Both the position numbers and the translations under genes were made by a program. A stretch of 60,000 nucleotides of DNA from Owenia fusiformis (Eukaryota > Annelida > Polychaeta > Sabellida > Oweniidae): positions 13,771,181 to 13,831,180 of the forward strand of contig CAIIXF020000010.1 of assembly GCA_903813345.2 (NCBI GenBank), given 5' to 3'. The notes under the pieces are model-generated. The model was not told the DNA's origin. It did no database searches and saw nothing but the letters and a program-made list of their open reading frames with translations. This document shows, one piece after another, positions 1 to 13,400 of the stretch. Positions within the stretch are counted from its first letter, which is position 1. The number at the start of each line of letters is the position of its first letter.

Positions 1-1354
1 TCAGGTGAGAATGTTGAAAATACGTCAACGATGCATTATGAGCTCTTATTGGTTAAACACTTGTTAATACTTAGCGAAGAAATATTAAAACAGTGATCAA
101 CTTGCCAGATGACACTCAAAGCATTGTCACAGATCTCTCGGTGATACTTTTGGGAAGATTGACTATCTATTAGATTGATAAACGTTGAAACTGAGGTTGT
201 CGAGGCTTGACTGATTGGGAACAATTCAGAGATGTAATTGATGGTGACATTGTTTTTATTCAGGAAACTAGCCAGACTTAAGTATTTCCAGATATAGTTT
301 GGTTTAAAGGAACCCATCTTGTCAACCACAGAGTTTTAAACATTAGTGCAGAAGCAGACCTCACTTTGAGGGTTCTGAATACAACTAGGAAGAATTGAAG
401 TAGCAGAGATGCACGCTTACTGTACAATCTTATAACAGCTCTAGGTTATCTGGCAGAGATACAAAGTTCCAGGATCAGAGAAACGAAAGAGATAACTACA
501 TCTAGGATCTAACTGAAGTTATCCTGAACCTCACAGTGGTATATGGGAGAGATTACCCTAAGGATTGACCCACTTTGTGGTTTTTAGATACCAGCTGATG
601 TTTGGGAGGAATTTATGGTTAGCTGGCCAGGAGACTATCTACTCTTTGGGCACTTTTGAACAATCGAGACAGAATTGTTATTGTTGAAATCCCAAGGGAT
701 TTTTGTGGGCAGGTGGAATTTAGAAACTGGTAGAGTTTTAATATTTGGCATTCTGAAGAATCATCCAAGGGGGTTTACTAAGCCGTGGAATGTGTTTACA
801 TGAAAGATGAGATTGATGAAAAATGATGTATGATTAATCTGAACTATCTTTCATACAGCTAACTAGGAGGATCCATAAATGAGTTGTTTATGGTTGAATA
901 ATAGTAGAACATCGAGGACAATTGAATATCCAGAGATTAATTGGACAACTGGACGGATCTGGTATAATTCTGGCTAATTCCCTCAATAGCTTAACACACA
1001 GAGGAAGCGCTAAATAAACAATCTTTCATTTACAAACAAACACCTTGGTCAAATTAGCTGGAGCAATATTGCAGGAGAATAGTTGAATTAGTATTTCAAT
1101 GATTTAAATCTGGGAAAGATTAAATTTGTCAGACTCTGGACCTCGTTTGTGTCTAAAATTGGAACACTCCATGCAGTACAGAATTTAAAAAACTGCTAGA
1201 AAAACAAACTGATTTGTAGTGTGTTTTACATTGGACGAGATAAGCTGTGGTTTGCAGGAGTTTGATAGTTAGAAATATGAGAGGTTCAGCAGCAGCAGAG
1301 AGGAGGGAGGAGTAGAATTAGATTAGTCATAGCACAGCAACCAGGACAGTATCC
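1..1354. other. Upstream region, no gene recognised; possible 5'UTR at its 3' end
   Basis: No reading frame here looks like a known protein. A minus-strand ORF of 97 codons at 36-329 has no recognisable domain. The last ~95 bases (about 1260-1354) are purine-rich, with CAG and GAG runs, and lead straight into the candidate first coding exon, so they may be its 5'UTR. No TATA box or other core promoter is convincing. Earlier exons of a longer isoform, such as ones encoding a C1 domain as in ARHGEF2, AKAP13 and ARHGEF28, could lie before the window. Confidence 0.35.
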
Positions 1355-1420
1355 ATGACAACTATGGTTGCCGAGGGCAGGACACGCATATTTCGATGGA
1401 ATTCTTTTTCCGCATTTCAG
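1355..1420 (+). CDS. RhoGEF candidate first coding exon
   Basis: The reading frame from ATG at 1355 runs 22 codons to CAG|GTAAAT and ends in phase 0, which matches the phase-0 start of the exon at 8291 (joined: ...NSFSAFQ-AQLHAPSSI). The second in-frame ATG at 1364 has the better context (A at -3, G at +4) and may be the real start. Support is only frame, splice site and purine-rich leader. Other first exons are possible. Confidence 0.5.
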
Positions 1421-4400
1421 GTAAATTAGTTTCTATATTTGGTTTGCTTTGCCTTAGGATGACTTTTTGTATTTATTGTACTTATTACCTATTTTCTCTA
1501 CATGGTAAAGGTTTTGCTACTTATTTTCATTTTTATGAGCACAGAGTACAGAAATATTATTTTTGTTCAAAACTAGTAGCAATTGAATCAGAAGTTAGAG
1601 TGAAAAGACGATAGACGTCATATTAAAAAAGATTGTTATTTATGTAAACCATCAGTCAGAACTAAGTTTAAGTGGCTACTACTGATGTTTATATGTTGTG
1701 CGGGTTGTAACCCATCAAATGATGTCATCAGTTGCTTTCTCTTCCACGTTGCATGGCTTGCCTGGTGGAGTAGTTGTAAACTTGTCGCCACTTGATAGCG
1801 AATATGTTCAGTTCTATCCAGGTAAAATCAGCAGTACGATCAAAACTTTTAAGATAGTTGGTTCTCTGATATATTGAAACTAGGAGAGAAAAACATCACA
1901 TCAAGTCTTCCCCCCACCCCCTATTTCACATACCTCTCCATTTGGGTGGGGGATGTGGGTCACGAGGGATTAAAACAAGGCTAATTGAAGTCAGATATAT
2001 TTTCTAAATCTCATGTTCTGTCTGTATTCTGTCTATTTAGATACAAAGTGCTATACTGCTATGAAGGCATGCACACATCCAGTAAGATGTGTTGTCTATC
2101 ATATCTGCCCCAGTTACGATACTAGGGTATATCTTTCGTTAATGATAACATCCGGGGTGCAGTTGCATCATGGCACATTCCACTTTCATTTGTGGCATTT
2201 AACATGTTCCTAGCTGTTTGTGTCTCCCATGAGAACATAGTTCATTGGCACAACTCCTAGATTTCTCAAAGAATCATTTTCTGTTGTTAAAATTTTGAGA
2301 ATATTGTTTCATATATTTGGCAGCTTCTATTATGTCATGGAAGATAAATTATTTTTCATCCCTTCCTCCAACATGGGTTCATAAGTGATACATGATATTA
2401 TTTTTGTCATATTTATTCGGAATAGATACATATTTCAACTTTTGGTTGAATTGTGAATATTAGATATGCTGTTTTCAAGGGTTTGATCGCTACATCTCAT
2501 TTTTCAGTTATCAAAAGTACATATATCATATTTTAAAAGCATTGCTTTCAACTATCCGGATATAAATTTTTTAAGTAAAGGATATATCACATTTTAAAAC
2601 CATGTGGGCTATATATTCTCACCCTTTCAGCCTAGATATAATTGCTACGTCTCGTGTATGGACACTAGATATACACCATATCACGTTTTTTAAACCCTTG
2701 TGTTCATTTTTTCCACCTCCTGGAACTCGCTATATTATGACAGGAATTTGCCTTATAATTGATTGCCTTGTTTAATATGTGCCCATGTTTAAAGCCTAGA
2801 TACAGCCAATTCTGACTAATTATATAATCCATTTTTCTAGGAATTTTATCAATAACTATTCTTCCAAAGAAATGTGTGACGTCTTTTTCGTAATGTGCAC
2901 TTTAATTATCTATACAAGTATTTCTTACATTGACTATGACCCTATTATTATACATGATCCATGTGTCCCGTAATCTGCACTTTTTATTATTATTATATCT
3001 AAAAAAGAATTGACTATGACCTTATTATTGAACATGCTCCATGAACACTTATTTGTTTTATTTGTTTATTTATTTTTTATTATGATTTAAATATATTTAC
3101 ATCATTTATTTATGTCACAACCGGAATATGTGACATATTGTTATAGTCTTTTTGTGGACAGTGTTCGGTGGTTGGTGTTTGACATCTGTAACAAATGTCA
3201 GGTGGTGACATTTTGCATGCATTTTAATGCATTGCTTATTTTTGGTATGATACATATATTCCAGTGAGTTTGCTTAACATTTTGTGACCCAAATGTTTAT
3301 TCTTTCTTGCATATAGATATTTTTTTCTATTTAGATTCACCAGGAAGTATTATTTCATAATAAAGATACTGTATGTATTCGGATATCTTCACAGTCGGTT
3401 TCTTCCTTAACAGCCAAATCTCACTACCGCAAGTGGTGGTGACATATCGTTATGATCTTCAACTTTTTGTGGATAGTAGTTGGTGTTTGGCATTTGATGC
3501 TTGGTGGTTATTGTTCGATGTCTGTAACAAATGACAGGTGGTGACATTTTGCATGTTAATGCCTTGTTTTAATTATACTGAATTCTTGCAAAAGTGCAAT
3601 ATCATAAGGCTGTTTAGATAAGTTAGCTGTGTTTCCAGATTTAGGTTAATACTATGGGAGTTGTCTTACCTGTTGAAAGCATAGGTAACATGTGGGGCAA
3701 CCCAAGCCAGGTGGATCAAATGAAAGTTAACGGCCAGAATCAACTTGTGTTTCCGGACTATCACCGCAAATAGGCAATCACTCAAAATAGTGCCAATCTA
3801 ATGGTTATTTCTGCATGCATCTTTGAATCGTGGTTCTTATAAGAGGATATATGCAGTGATAGTTTGATGAGGGATGTATTCGATCCCCCTAAAAAATGTG
3901 AGTTCAGAAAGGAATGATATTAGATAAAAGTTTGTTTTGGATCATCATATATGATGAATCTAAAATGTATCGTGATATATTAGTATAGTCCATTCCCAAG
4001 CTAGTATGATAACTGTTATTATAGTGAATGAAATTCTTTAGTGAATGATCCTCTACAATCATGAATGATATTCTGAAGTAAATGATCCTCTACAATGAAT
4101 GATATTTTGTAATTAATTGATATATTTTATAATTTTATGATATTCTATAATGTAACAAAGTTAAATCTTTTAAGGCAGAAGATCTGAGGAAATAAACAAA
4201 CATCTAGGTGTCTAGATAAGTAGATTCCTTGAATTTTTCCTGGTCAGCTCTTAGTCCAAGGCTGTTTTTTATGTATTTCCTGGCCAGTTGTTATCTAACT
4301 CACTAGGCAATCAAGTGGCTGCTCTAGTTCCTTGAACTCTACCTAAATGATAAATCTGTTTCTTGTCCATGATCCAAGGTTTCAACAGAAATCAACCCTC

Positions 4401-7400
4401 TGGACCTTAAATGTAAAACCTGTTCGCTTTACTTACATGTTAATTCATCATGGTAAGGTTGACTCCTAAATTGCATGTAGCTCTGTATTGATTTAAAAAA
4501 ACAATATTAGATAGAAATCTGAAATATTGAATTCTGTAAGTTGTGGTTAAGACTGGAGTTGACAAGATAATGAAAAAATTGAGAGAAAAATTGTCAACAA
4601 ATATGTGACTTTGGATGACTGTTAATATAGAAAGTTCCTTGAATCCACCTCAAAACATTTTTTAAAGGTTTAATTTAAAACAAAATCTTATCTATTTCAG
4701 ATCATATTGTTGCTATATTTTAAATGAACAGCTTCGTTTCTCTTCATTTATTTAATATTATAGCCTGTTACACTTTCTTAATATTTATATTTTTTCTGGA
4801 ACACCTAATGAGATGTTATGTTGCTCTCTAAAGCAGCTGAAAATAGATTCAAGCAAGTCACATTTATGGACACTTGAGCTTACAAAATTGTTCTTGCGGC
4901 AATAATGTGACTTCACGACTACTTATTACACCATTAGTATATTCAGAATATGTAAAAATTGCGTGGATGAATGAAACATTCTGTACTCAGTGGTGGAAAG
5001 GTATCTTCAGTCCCTACTCTTTCATAGCTTTCTTAGAGGTCTAACAGATCTGGACTCTCATTTGGGGTCTATTAAATAAGCAGCCTCAAAGAAAGGAAAG
5101 TATAAATAAATGTGAATCCAAAATATACAGATGCTCATTCATTGTCTTAAATATATTAATGTAAAGACTAAAATCAATAACTAGGTTAACTATATGTGAC
5201 ACCCACGATTCCCAAAGCTCTCAAAAGCAAAATGGCTTCTCCCATTTGGAGACAACAAAAACATGATAGGCTTCACCTACACATTATAAGCAAATGTCAT
5301 GTTTCTATCAAAGAATTAATTAGTTTAACGCTTGTTTGGTGCAAATTTGCTGAGTGGGGGAAAAGGGGAGCTGTTAAAAACATTACAGGGGTTGGAGAAT
5401 AATATGGAGTGTTAATATATGCATTTATAGTTGTTGCTATAAAGATTTGTTTATCTCTCATATATATTTTATCCGCTTGATAACAATGCAATGAAGTAAT
5501 CAGACATTCTGAATTCTAACAAAGGCTATTTGGCATTCAGAATACTTAGAATTAATCTTTCCTATAGCTACTTTATTCTGAACTGATTCCCATAATGATT
5601 TCCAATTCTCACGTGTCTTGGAGATTAAAGCTCTGTTATTTAGGTCTACACAGAGCATGCATCATTGAATACATAAACCACACCAGATTTAGCCATTCAA
5701 TCAGAACGACCTGACCGATCTCTCTCTCTATACAGAATAATGGTAATGGCCCTAACAGACCTGGCCCTGTAGAGTTTAAGTCCATTGCACCATTTATAAA
5801 GTACAAGCGTGCTTTGGTTCATTAAACGGATTCAAATGCCAGATGTGCAGGAATTAATCAGTTTGACTTTAGATATGATTTTGTTAACTTCGAGGATCTC
5901 TGGACTTATTTCATGGATAAGTTTTTTATAAATAATACATGATGGGTATATATAATCTGAAATAATTATACACGATATCAGTTAAATGATTTAAAATGAT
6001 ATAGAAAACAATTATAGTTTAGTTAGTGTTTTGTACTTTAGACATGTAGTTTACCATAGTTCTGACTAATCTAATCATGTTATTAAACTATATGTCAATA
6101 AAATAAAAGTATACGTAATTGCATTTTTATCATTGAAATGTATTCACATCGTATATTGAAGCCATATGCATTGAAGCCATGTATTTCCAAGCTGTAATAT
6201 GTATTCAAGTCATATCCTTTTAAAATACAAATGTAGTTAACACTAGATCCCTTCTTAAACAAAAACTAAACTAAAAAGGTGATTAGCATGTAAGTCAGTA
6301 AAGGCACTGGTCTGGTTGCTTTGATGTGGTAGGCATAGACTACATAGACAAGATGGAAAAGAAAGATATTGTATATTTGGGTGGATCTGTAGTGCTAGAT
6401 CTAGGTGATCTTGGTTGAATATTTGGGTAGATGTGTTTTCTGTTTTGGTAAGGGGTCTTCAGTCTTCACCTGTGTATTTAGTCTACAGGGTGGTTTATTA
6501 TAACCCTTCACAAAAGCTTAATTAGGTCTTCACTTATAAACTTAGATATTCCCTGATTAAGCCCAAGGGACCAATATGCAAAAGATCGATGTTGGATAAT
6601 TATCTGTTGATTGAATCGATTAAAGAGATTTAGATCATAATATTTTCTAAAGAAATAAATATATCCTAATAAAAAAAATTCTTATAAAAATGTAAACAAC
6701 TTTTGAAATCATTAAAATTTTATGGTAGTGTGCCCAGCTAATTGGGATTCTGTAAAGTTTTACAATTAAAAACTGAATCAGTCCGGCGCATATCCACGAG
6801 GAAATATGGACAATATTTTGGCCAAATAAATGATTTATGAGGCAGTAAAGTTGAGACATTTCTTGAGGTTGTAGGAAAAGCTGTAGAATAAGCTATTTAT
6901 ATGAAATGGCTGACACTCAAGACATGTAATGTGAATTAAGGCTATGTGTATATATTGGTGGTTATCAGAATGCCATAACAACAAAATATGTAGCTAAGTA
7001 ACTAGGTAGCAACAGGAAAACATCTCTGTATTGGGTAGCAACAGTAATTAAAAAAAGTATATTCAGATAAGTGAAAATGAAATTAAAATTTTAAATTTTT
7101 GTCATTTAAAGTTGATAAAATTTCTCACAGCAGGATTTGAAAAACATGTAGTTACATCACAGCTGGTGAATTTGATTGATTTAGAAATATGTAAGTCTTA
7201 TTTGCTTGTATTAAGCCTTTAATAACCTTCAAATGAACCTAGAACAGTCCAGTTGTTGCCCCAGATTTACATCAAGATCAACCCAGATATCACACGCCAT
7301 TCTATATCAGTTTATAAACAAACGGTTTGAGGTTTGCGCTCTGAAAAATTTGTATATGTTTCGGGTGAAATCACTTAGATATGAAGTTGTCTTGGTAAAT

Positions 7401-10400
7401 TCTTTAGAGATATTTGTGTCAGTTGAGAGTACTTCGTTGGATTGTGAAATGTTTAACATTTGACATATTCCATGGCTATTCTGTGGCAAAGCTATATCTT
7501 CTATTATAGCTTGCAAGTCTTTGTGATGGTTTGTTTGTAAGTTATATAAACCGACAAATATCATATCCGTGAGACTTAGAGGGTTTATATATCAGTGAAT
7601 ACTCTAGATGTATTGCAAAGAATTGAATTGTATAACAATGCCAAATGCTTTTTCTATTTATTTATTTATTTATTTATTTTTTTTAAATAAAAAAAAGAAA
7701 ACAAAAAAAAACAAAAAAGAAACAATGCCAAATGTCGCATGGAGCATTTCAATTTTACATGACAAGAAGCATATATTTTCACACGTGGACATATCGTATA
7801 AGTTGCATTCAAGATATTGTGCCAAGTCTTTATTCTTCTTCCCAAGATCTTGTCAAATAGGAGACATTCCAGCGTTCTGTTATATATGCATTGTGTTATG
7901 TTGCAGGAAGTGTTGGCACTCTCTGTAGGGCAGCACAGCATCTTAATTGAAAGGAGGCTATTATATTGATATAGTTGGCTCTGTTCTTTTTAGGGAGACA
8001 CGATTTAAAACCACAAGATGCCAGCTTGAAGACCGATGAAATAGTCTTTATTATGTCACCACCAGGAGTGGTGGCATATTGTTATAGTCTCTAACTTGTT
8101 TGTTTGTGGATGGTGTTCAGCAGTTGGTGGTTTGGTGGTCAGCATCTGTAACAAATGGCAGGTGGTGACATTTTGCAAGTGTATGTTCCATTGCCTTACA
8201 AATGTTGATTGTTTGGATATGTCTTGATAATATTCCATTGCATTAAATTTGTTGATTGTATGCTAAAGTCATGTTGTTTGTATGTTGCAGGCTCAGCTCC
8301 ATGCCCCTTCATCCATACGCGAGAAAACTGGCAGTTTACCAGGTGAGTAACCCTGATTTCTTCACATTGTTATCAATCACCTCATCTGCTATATCAGCCA
8401 AGATCATGTCTGTGCCATGAAAAGACATGTACATGTATGCAGCATATACAGTAATACCCTGATTTCTCCACATTGTTATCAGTCACCTGATCTGCTATAT
8501 CAGCCAAGATCATGTCATTGCCATGAAAAGACATGTTCATATGTGCAGCATACGTCCACAGTATAACCTGTCAAAGTGAATAATATTGTCATTGGGTCAA
8601 AATGTTCATATCAGAAAATGTTCACTTCAAATAATGAAGAAAGTATTGAATTTTTACTTTAGAGAGGTGATTGCATACATACATTTTGCTGTATTGTATT
8701 TTAGGATAAGGACGTGTATTGTTTTCAATCTATTACAATTGATGGATTTTGATATTTAAGATTTAGATTTTCAAAAATACATTAAAGCAAGCTATGTTGT
8801 ATGTACCATATACCAAAGTGAGACCAGTTTTGTACAATTTTTTTTTTAAATCATTTTGTACAATGATTGACCATCCATGAGTGATAATACCCTGCATGTT
8901 ATAACCAATTGTTTTTGTTTTCAGTTGGGAAGAGTTTGCGTTCTTCCGAGTCCTTCAAAGAGAAGCGCTCTAAGTCTGACCCTCAGTCAAATAAGGTGAG
9001 AATACGATGAAACAACAACATTTTTTACTAACCTTCATTGAGTATATTCATAATCTGGTAATCATTAAATGAAGAGTTGATACATCCCAAAGACTTGTTT
9101 GTAATGTTTACCTGAAATGTTTTGAAGAAACAAGATCTTGAATATTTAGTTGAACCATTTGCCAGGAGATGGCGCTTGGATGATGCATCCATCAGTAAGA
9201 TATGATAAAAATATTTTTGATGCAATAAAAGATTTCAAGAACTAAGAAAAGATATATAAAACATTTATGTGGCATATGTCTTTGTTTTAGATCACATCTC
9301 TCTCTACCAGTGCTTTGCCCCGCAATGTTTCGCCACCGAGGTAAGTCTTGAAATATATATTTCTAATAATGACTAATCCATATTATTTGTACTGACGAGT
9401 ATTACTTTAACAAGTAAACAACTTTTGCTTTGTCATCTTCATGTGTTCTTCAAAAATAAATTTTAATTTGATGACTAATTTCGATAATTTAGAAAATCAC
9501 ATAAAAATTTCATATTATTTTTGTTGTTTTATCTAAAAAGTGATAATTTACAGCGATTTGTTCCCATTTGAATATAACAATAATAAAAGTCAAAAGTCGA
9601 TAACTTCTCCCCGTTAATAGCGATAATTTACAGCATAATTGGAACCAATTTGAATTGATAATAGCAAAGTAATAATGCATCTTTCAAATAAACTTTTAGA
9701 TTGATCAAAATAACTAATACATAAGAAGTTAATTTTCATGATGGACAAAAACAAATATGTTTTGATCATTTTTTGAAGTACTTGAAAATTTCTGGTGAAA
9801 TCTGCTTGTTTAATCAAAAACAGAACATACAAACACATTCATCTATACTTTAACAATAAACTTTGAATTTGTTCTAATAGGGCATGTTGAAATACAAAAT
9901 TGGCAGGAATTTTTGGAATGTCTATTTTGGTATTTAAGGCCTGACGTAACTTAATTTTCTGAATTAGTCATGGAGATTATTCAATGCTAATAGAGTTAGG
10001 AATAGCTTATGGAGTTGTTTTTAACCCAGGGATTAATTCAGGGATTTCAAAATCAGATCAATTCATTTTTTTAGTTCTGAGCGAAAGCAATTATAATTAC
10101 AATCATCAAAACTTTCAATTCATCAAGCATTAACAGAAAGTCCTTATGCAACACATATCTAAAAAGACCAAAATGGTTTAACATTTGAGAAATTCATAAA
10201 CTATAAACTTGAAATGTCATTTAGCAAAGACATTGGTCTTACTCATGCACTAGACTATTAGTGAGATGTCCCTGGTAGACCATTAGAATTTAGATAAGAT
10301 TGCACATGTCATTATGTACAATACATGTATATCTATAATGTTAAATCAAATCTCACTTGTGTGTCTACACTGCTATATAATATCTTCACACACAAATATG

Positions 10401-13400
10401 TATGTTAACATTATCAATTATCAAATGGTTATATATTTTTTTATTTATGGATTATTATGTAGCAACTGTATCCATAACTGCAGTCGAGGTTACAAAATGG
10501 TGTAACTCATTACTGTAACAATAGTTATGGTTATTGTTGCTACATAATAATGGTTTTGATTTTTTTGTTCTAATAATTGACAAAAGTGTTTAACTAATCA
10601 GCATGCATGTCACTACAGTCATTAACTGCATGCTTTCATTAACAGCCACACTAATGGATTTTCAAAGTGGCGTCTGGCCGCTACCAAATTAGGAATTAAG
10701 TAAGTCTATGATGATTGCTCTTAGCCAATCACATTCAAGTTACTAATGATGTCACTTTAACCATCTTTGAAGACAAGAGGATTCAAAATGAACGAAGTTT
10801 GCCTTCAAAGAATGTGAAGTTGCATGCTTTATATTGGAAAATGGGATTTTTGTGTTATAAACTTTTTTCAACTAGATATTGCCTTTACATGTAGTCTTAA
10901 CTCTTGTAGATATCTAGTAAGCTCTTCTGTAGTTGTTGTCATGTCAATGTTCATTCAGAATATCAGTGATTTTATGCTGAAAACCATGTTTTGGTCCAAT
11001 TTTTGTAGTGCTCAATAGATCTCCTTTTATTTCAAATTTCTAATGCACTCTGTACCCCTGCACTTTTATTATTTAGTATTTTGATCACATTAGTATTTTG
11101 CTCATTTTGACACTTGTACCATCTCCTTTTATTTATTCAAATAGGTTTTTTGCATGCTAGTTCAGTCAATTGCTACTACTAAGCCAATGAAATTTCCTTA
11201 AAATAGTCACATGATTTGTGATCTATACTATAAAAATCATGATCTTGAATAAATAGATTCACTACTGCACAAGTATGACACCCACTCTGTCCATCCATTC
11301 TCATTCTCCATCCATCCATTTTGATTGTCGTTCTTAAATAGCGTAGGGAGCACTGATTGTTGTTTAGTGTTGTGATAATATACTGTAGAATGATGATTTT
11401 GTAAATTCTTCTTTGGTTGAAGTGATAGTAAGGATCAGGACTTACAAGTACCTCTCTTTAAAAAAGATGGTTTTTAGAAATTTGTTTTTTATTTTTTATT
11501 ACGATTATGCCTCTCCTTGTCTCACTTCAGCTAAAGTTGAATGTAATTTACTGTACAGTACTAATTACAGTACTAATTCAAATATACTGTACTAGCTTTT
11601 TGTCATGTATGAGTCTCATGTAGATTATAGAAGTGCTTTTAGCTAGATTAGTCTGACGTATATGTTCTGCACAACTTTGAACTATATTGTCATATTAATT
11701 CAAAGAAGATATAAAGACATAAAAACAATGAAATTGGGAAGAAGTGAATTTTATATAATACAGGACCTTGTTCTTTGGTACCTTGTATTGAGACATCTAT
11801 TAATCCAGGTATACCATCCCTCAAGTTATCAACCTGCCATCACACTTATGGCCTTGTCAAGTATGTTATTCAAGGTTATGAAAAACATAAAATACTGAAA
11901 AACATCTCTCTGGTGATATATATTATCACCCTAGAGCATCACCTTGGCATTTTGAAGGGTATTACCCCAGAAAGATAAAAAGCATTTACCCTGGATGAAT
12001 AAACCCTGGATAAATAAAAATATTACCCTGGATATAAAAATCTTACCCTGGATGAATAGCAATATCACCCAGAGGAATAAAAACTTATTAATTTTAAAAT
12101 CAAATATTTTTTGTTCATGTTTGTATTATTTTATATTTTTCAGTAAGATTATTAATGAGGAAACGGAGACTCTACCAACTCATCATGAAGGAAGGTAAGT
12201 GTGCTTTTTCTGTGATATCTTGGGCAAGTGTGCTCCTTATCTCATTATGTGATATCCTCTCTATGTGAGCTCCCTTACAAATGTGCTTTGTACCATTGTT
12301 TATGATCTCCCAGCTAGTGTGCTCTGTATCTGAGCTCCCTTCCAAGTGTGCTTCATAGTTATCCAGACAAGTGTGCTCTGTATCAGCAGTCGGCATCTGT
12401 AACAAATGGCAGGTGGTGTCATTTTGCATGCGAATACCCTGTTATCATTATGCTAATTTTTTTGCCCATTTTATTATATGAAATGTAGGTATAGTATTAG
12501 GTGTTAATAACATCTGAAAAGTTTATAACAAAAATATAAAATTATATATTGGAATTGTTTTTCTCTCCAGTATTAGTAGCCTCATGTCTGGCTCCGTTGA
12601 GTCTATACCAGACGAAGCTGCAATTCAGTCACGACTTGGTTATATCAACGACCCGGAGCTCCTGAATACCCAGAAGGAGGCTGAGGCATGGAGTGTAACT
12701 GTCGACAAAAAGACACTGAAGAAGATGAATTCAAAAGAAGTTAAACGACAAGATCATATATGGGGTATGTCACATATTAGTTAGAGACCCATGCCTCTCT
12801 ATCGTTTCAAAAAATGTACCCAACGTGTCGGTCTCTGTTAATTTATGGCATCCATACTTTTCTGAAAGGTAACATATTGAGGTTCAATTTTCTGCCGGAT
12901 GCCCTTGCAAACTCTCATTGGTTGCTCTGTATTGTAGCATTCCGTTACCATGGTTACGCATCTATAGACATCTTACCTTGGAATCTTAAATCATTTGTAG
13001 CTTTGTCATTATTTTGTCTATAGATATGATATTGGTATCAAATTAAACCTAAATAAATTTCCCATATAATTACAATATTCCATTATGCAAATTAGCTCAT
13101 TTGCATAAATTGTGACGTCATAAATCTATTTTTCGTTCAGAATTTTTAAGTATAGCAATGTATCTTTAAGAACTTAAGCCGTACGGTAGAATTTCTTCAA
13201 TGTTATGACTTTTATTCTATGAGCAGAAAGTTTAAGCAACATAAAAGTGAAAACAGATTCAAAATTGGATCAGAACTAACAAAGTTATTAAGCTTTCTGG
13301 GCAGCTACCATGAACGTTATCATTGAACAATTAACTTTAAACACCTTACCTTAGAATTGAAATGTTTGGTAGCTTTGTCATTATTTGGTCTATAGAGGAG

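Larger units (their letters stand above)
1421..8290. other. Long first intron; AT-rich, repeats only
   Basis: No exon of the RhoGEF could be recognised here. It holds two copies of the GTCACCACC dispersed repeat near 3.1-3.5 kb, a third at 8055, a short tandem repeat at 4041-4113 and a tail-only insertion at 7648-7720. The rest is AT-rich with short ORFs on both strands that lack any domain signature. Confidence 0.5.

Noticed and set aside
1741-1831. possible exon ending CTATCCAG|GTAAAA
   Set aside because: Stops occur in frame soon after the ATG and no phase-compatible coding stretch results; at most a non-coding 5' exon.
7608-7941. 106- and 91-codon ORFs on both strands
   Set aside because: Both run through the poly-T/poly-A insertion and encode homopolymer stretches.
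12814-13023. 69-codon ORF with a near-identical twin at 18969-19178
   Set aside because: Similarity is explained by the DNA inverted repeat; no domain and no synonymous-biased differences can be judged.
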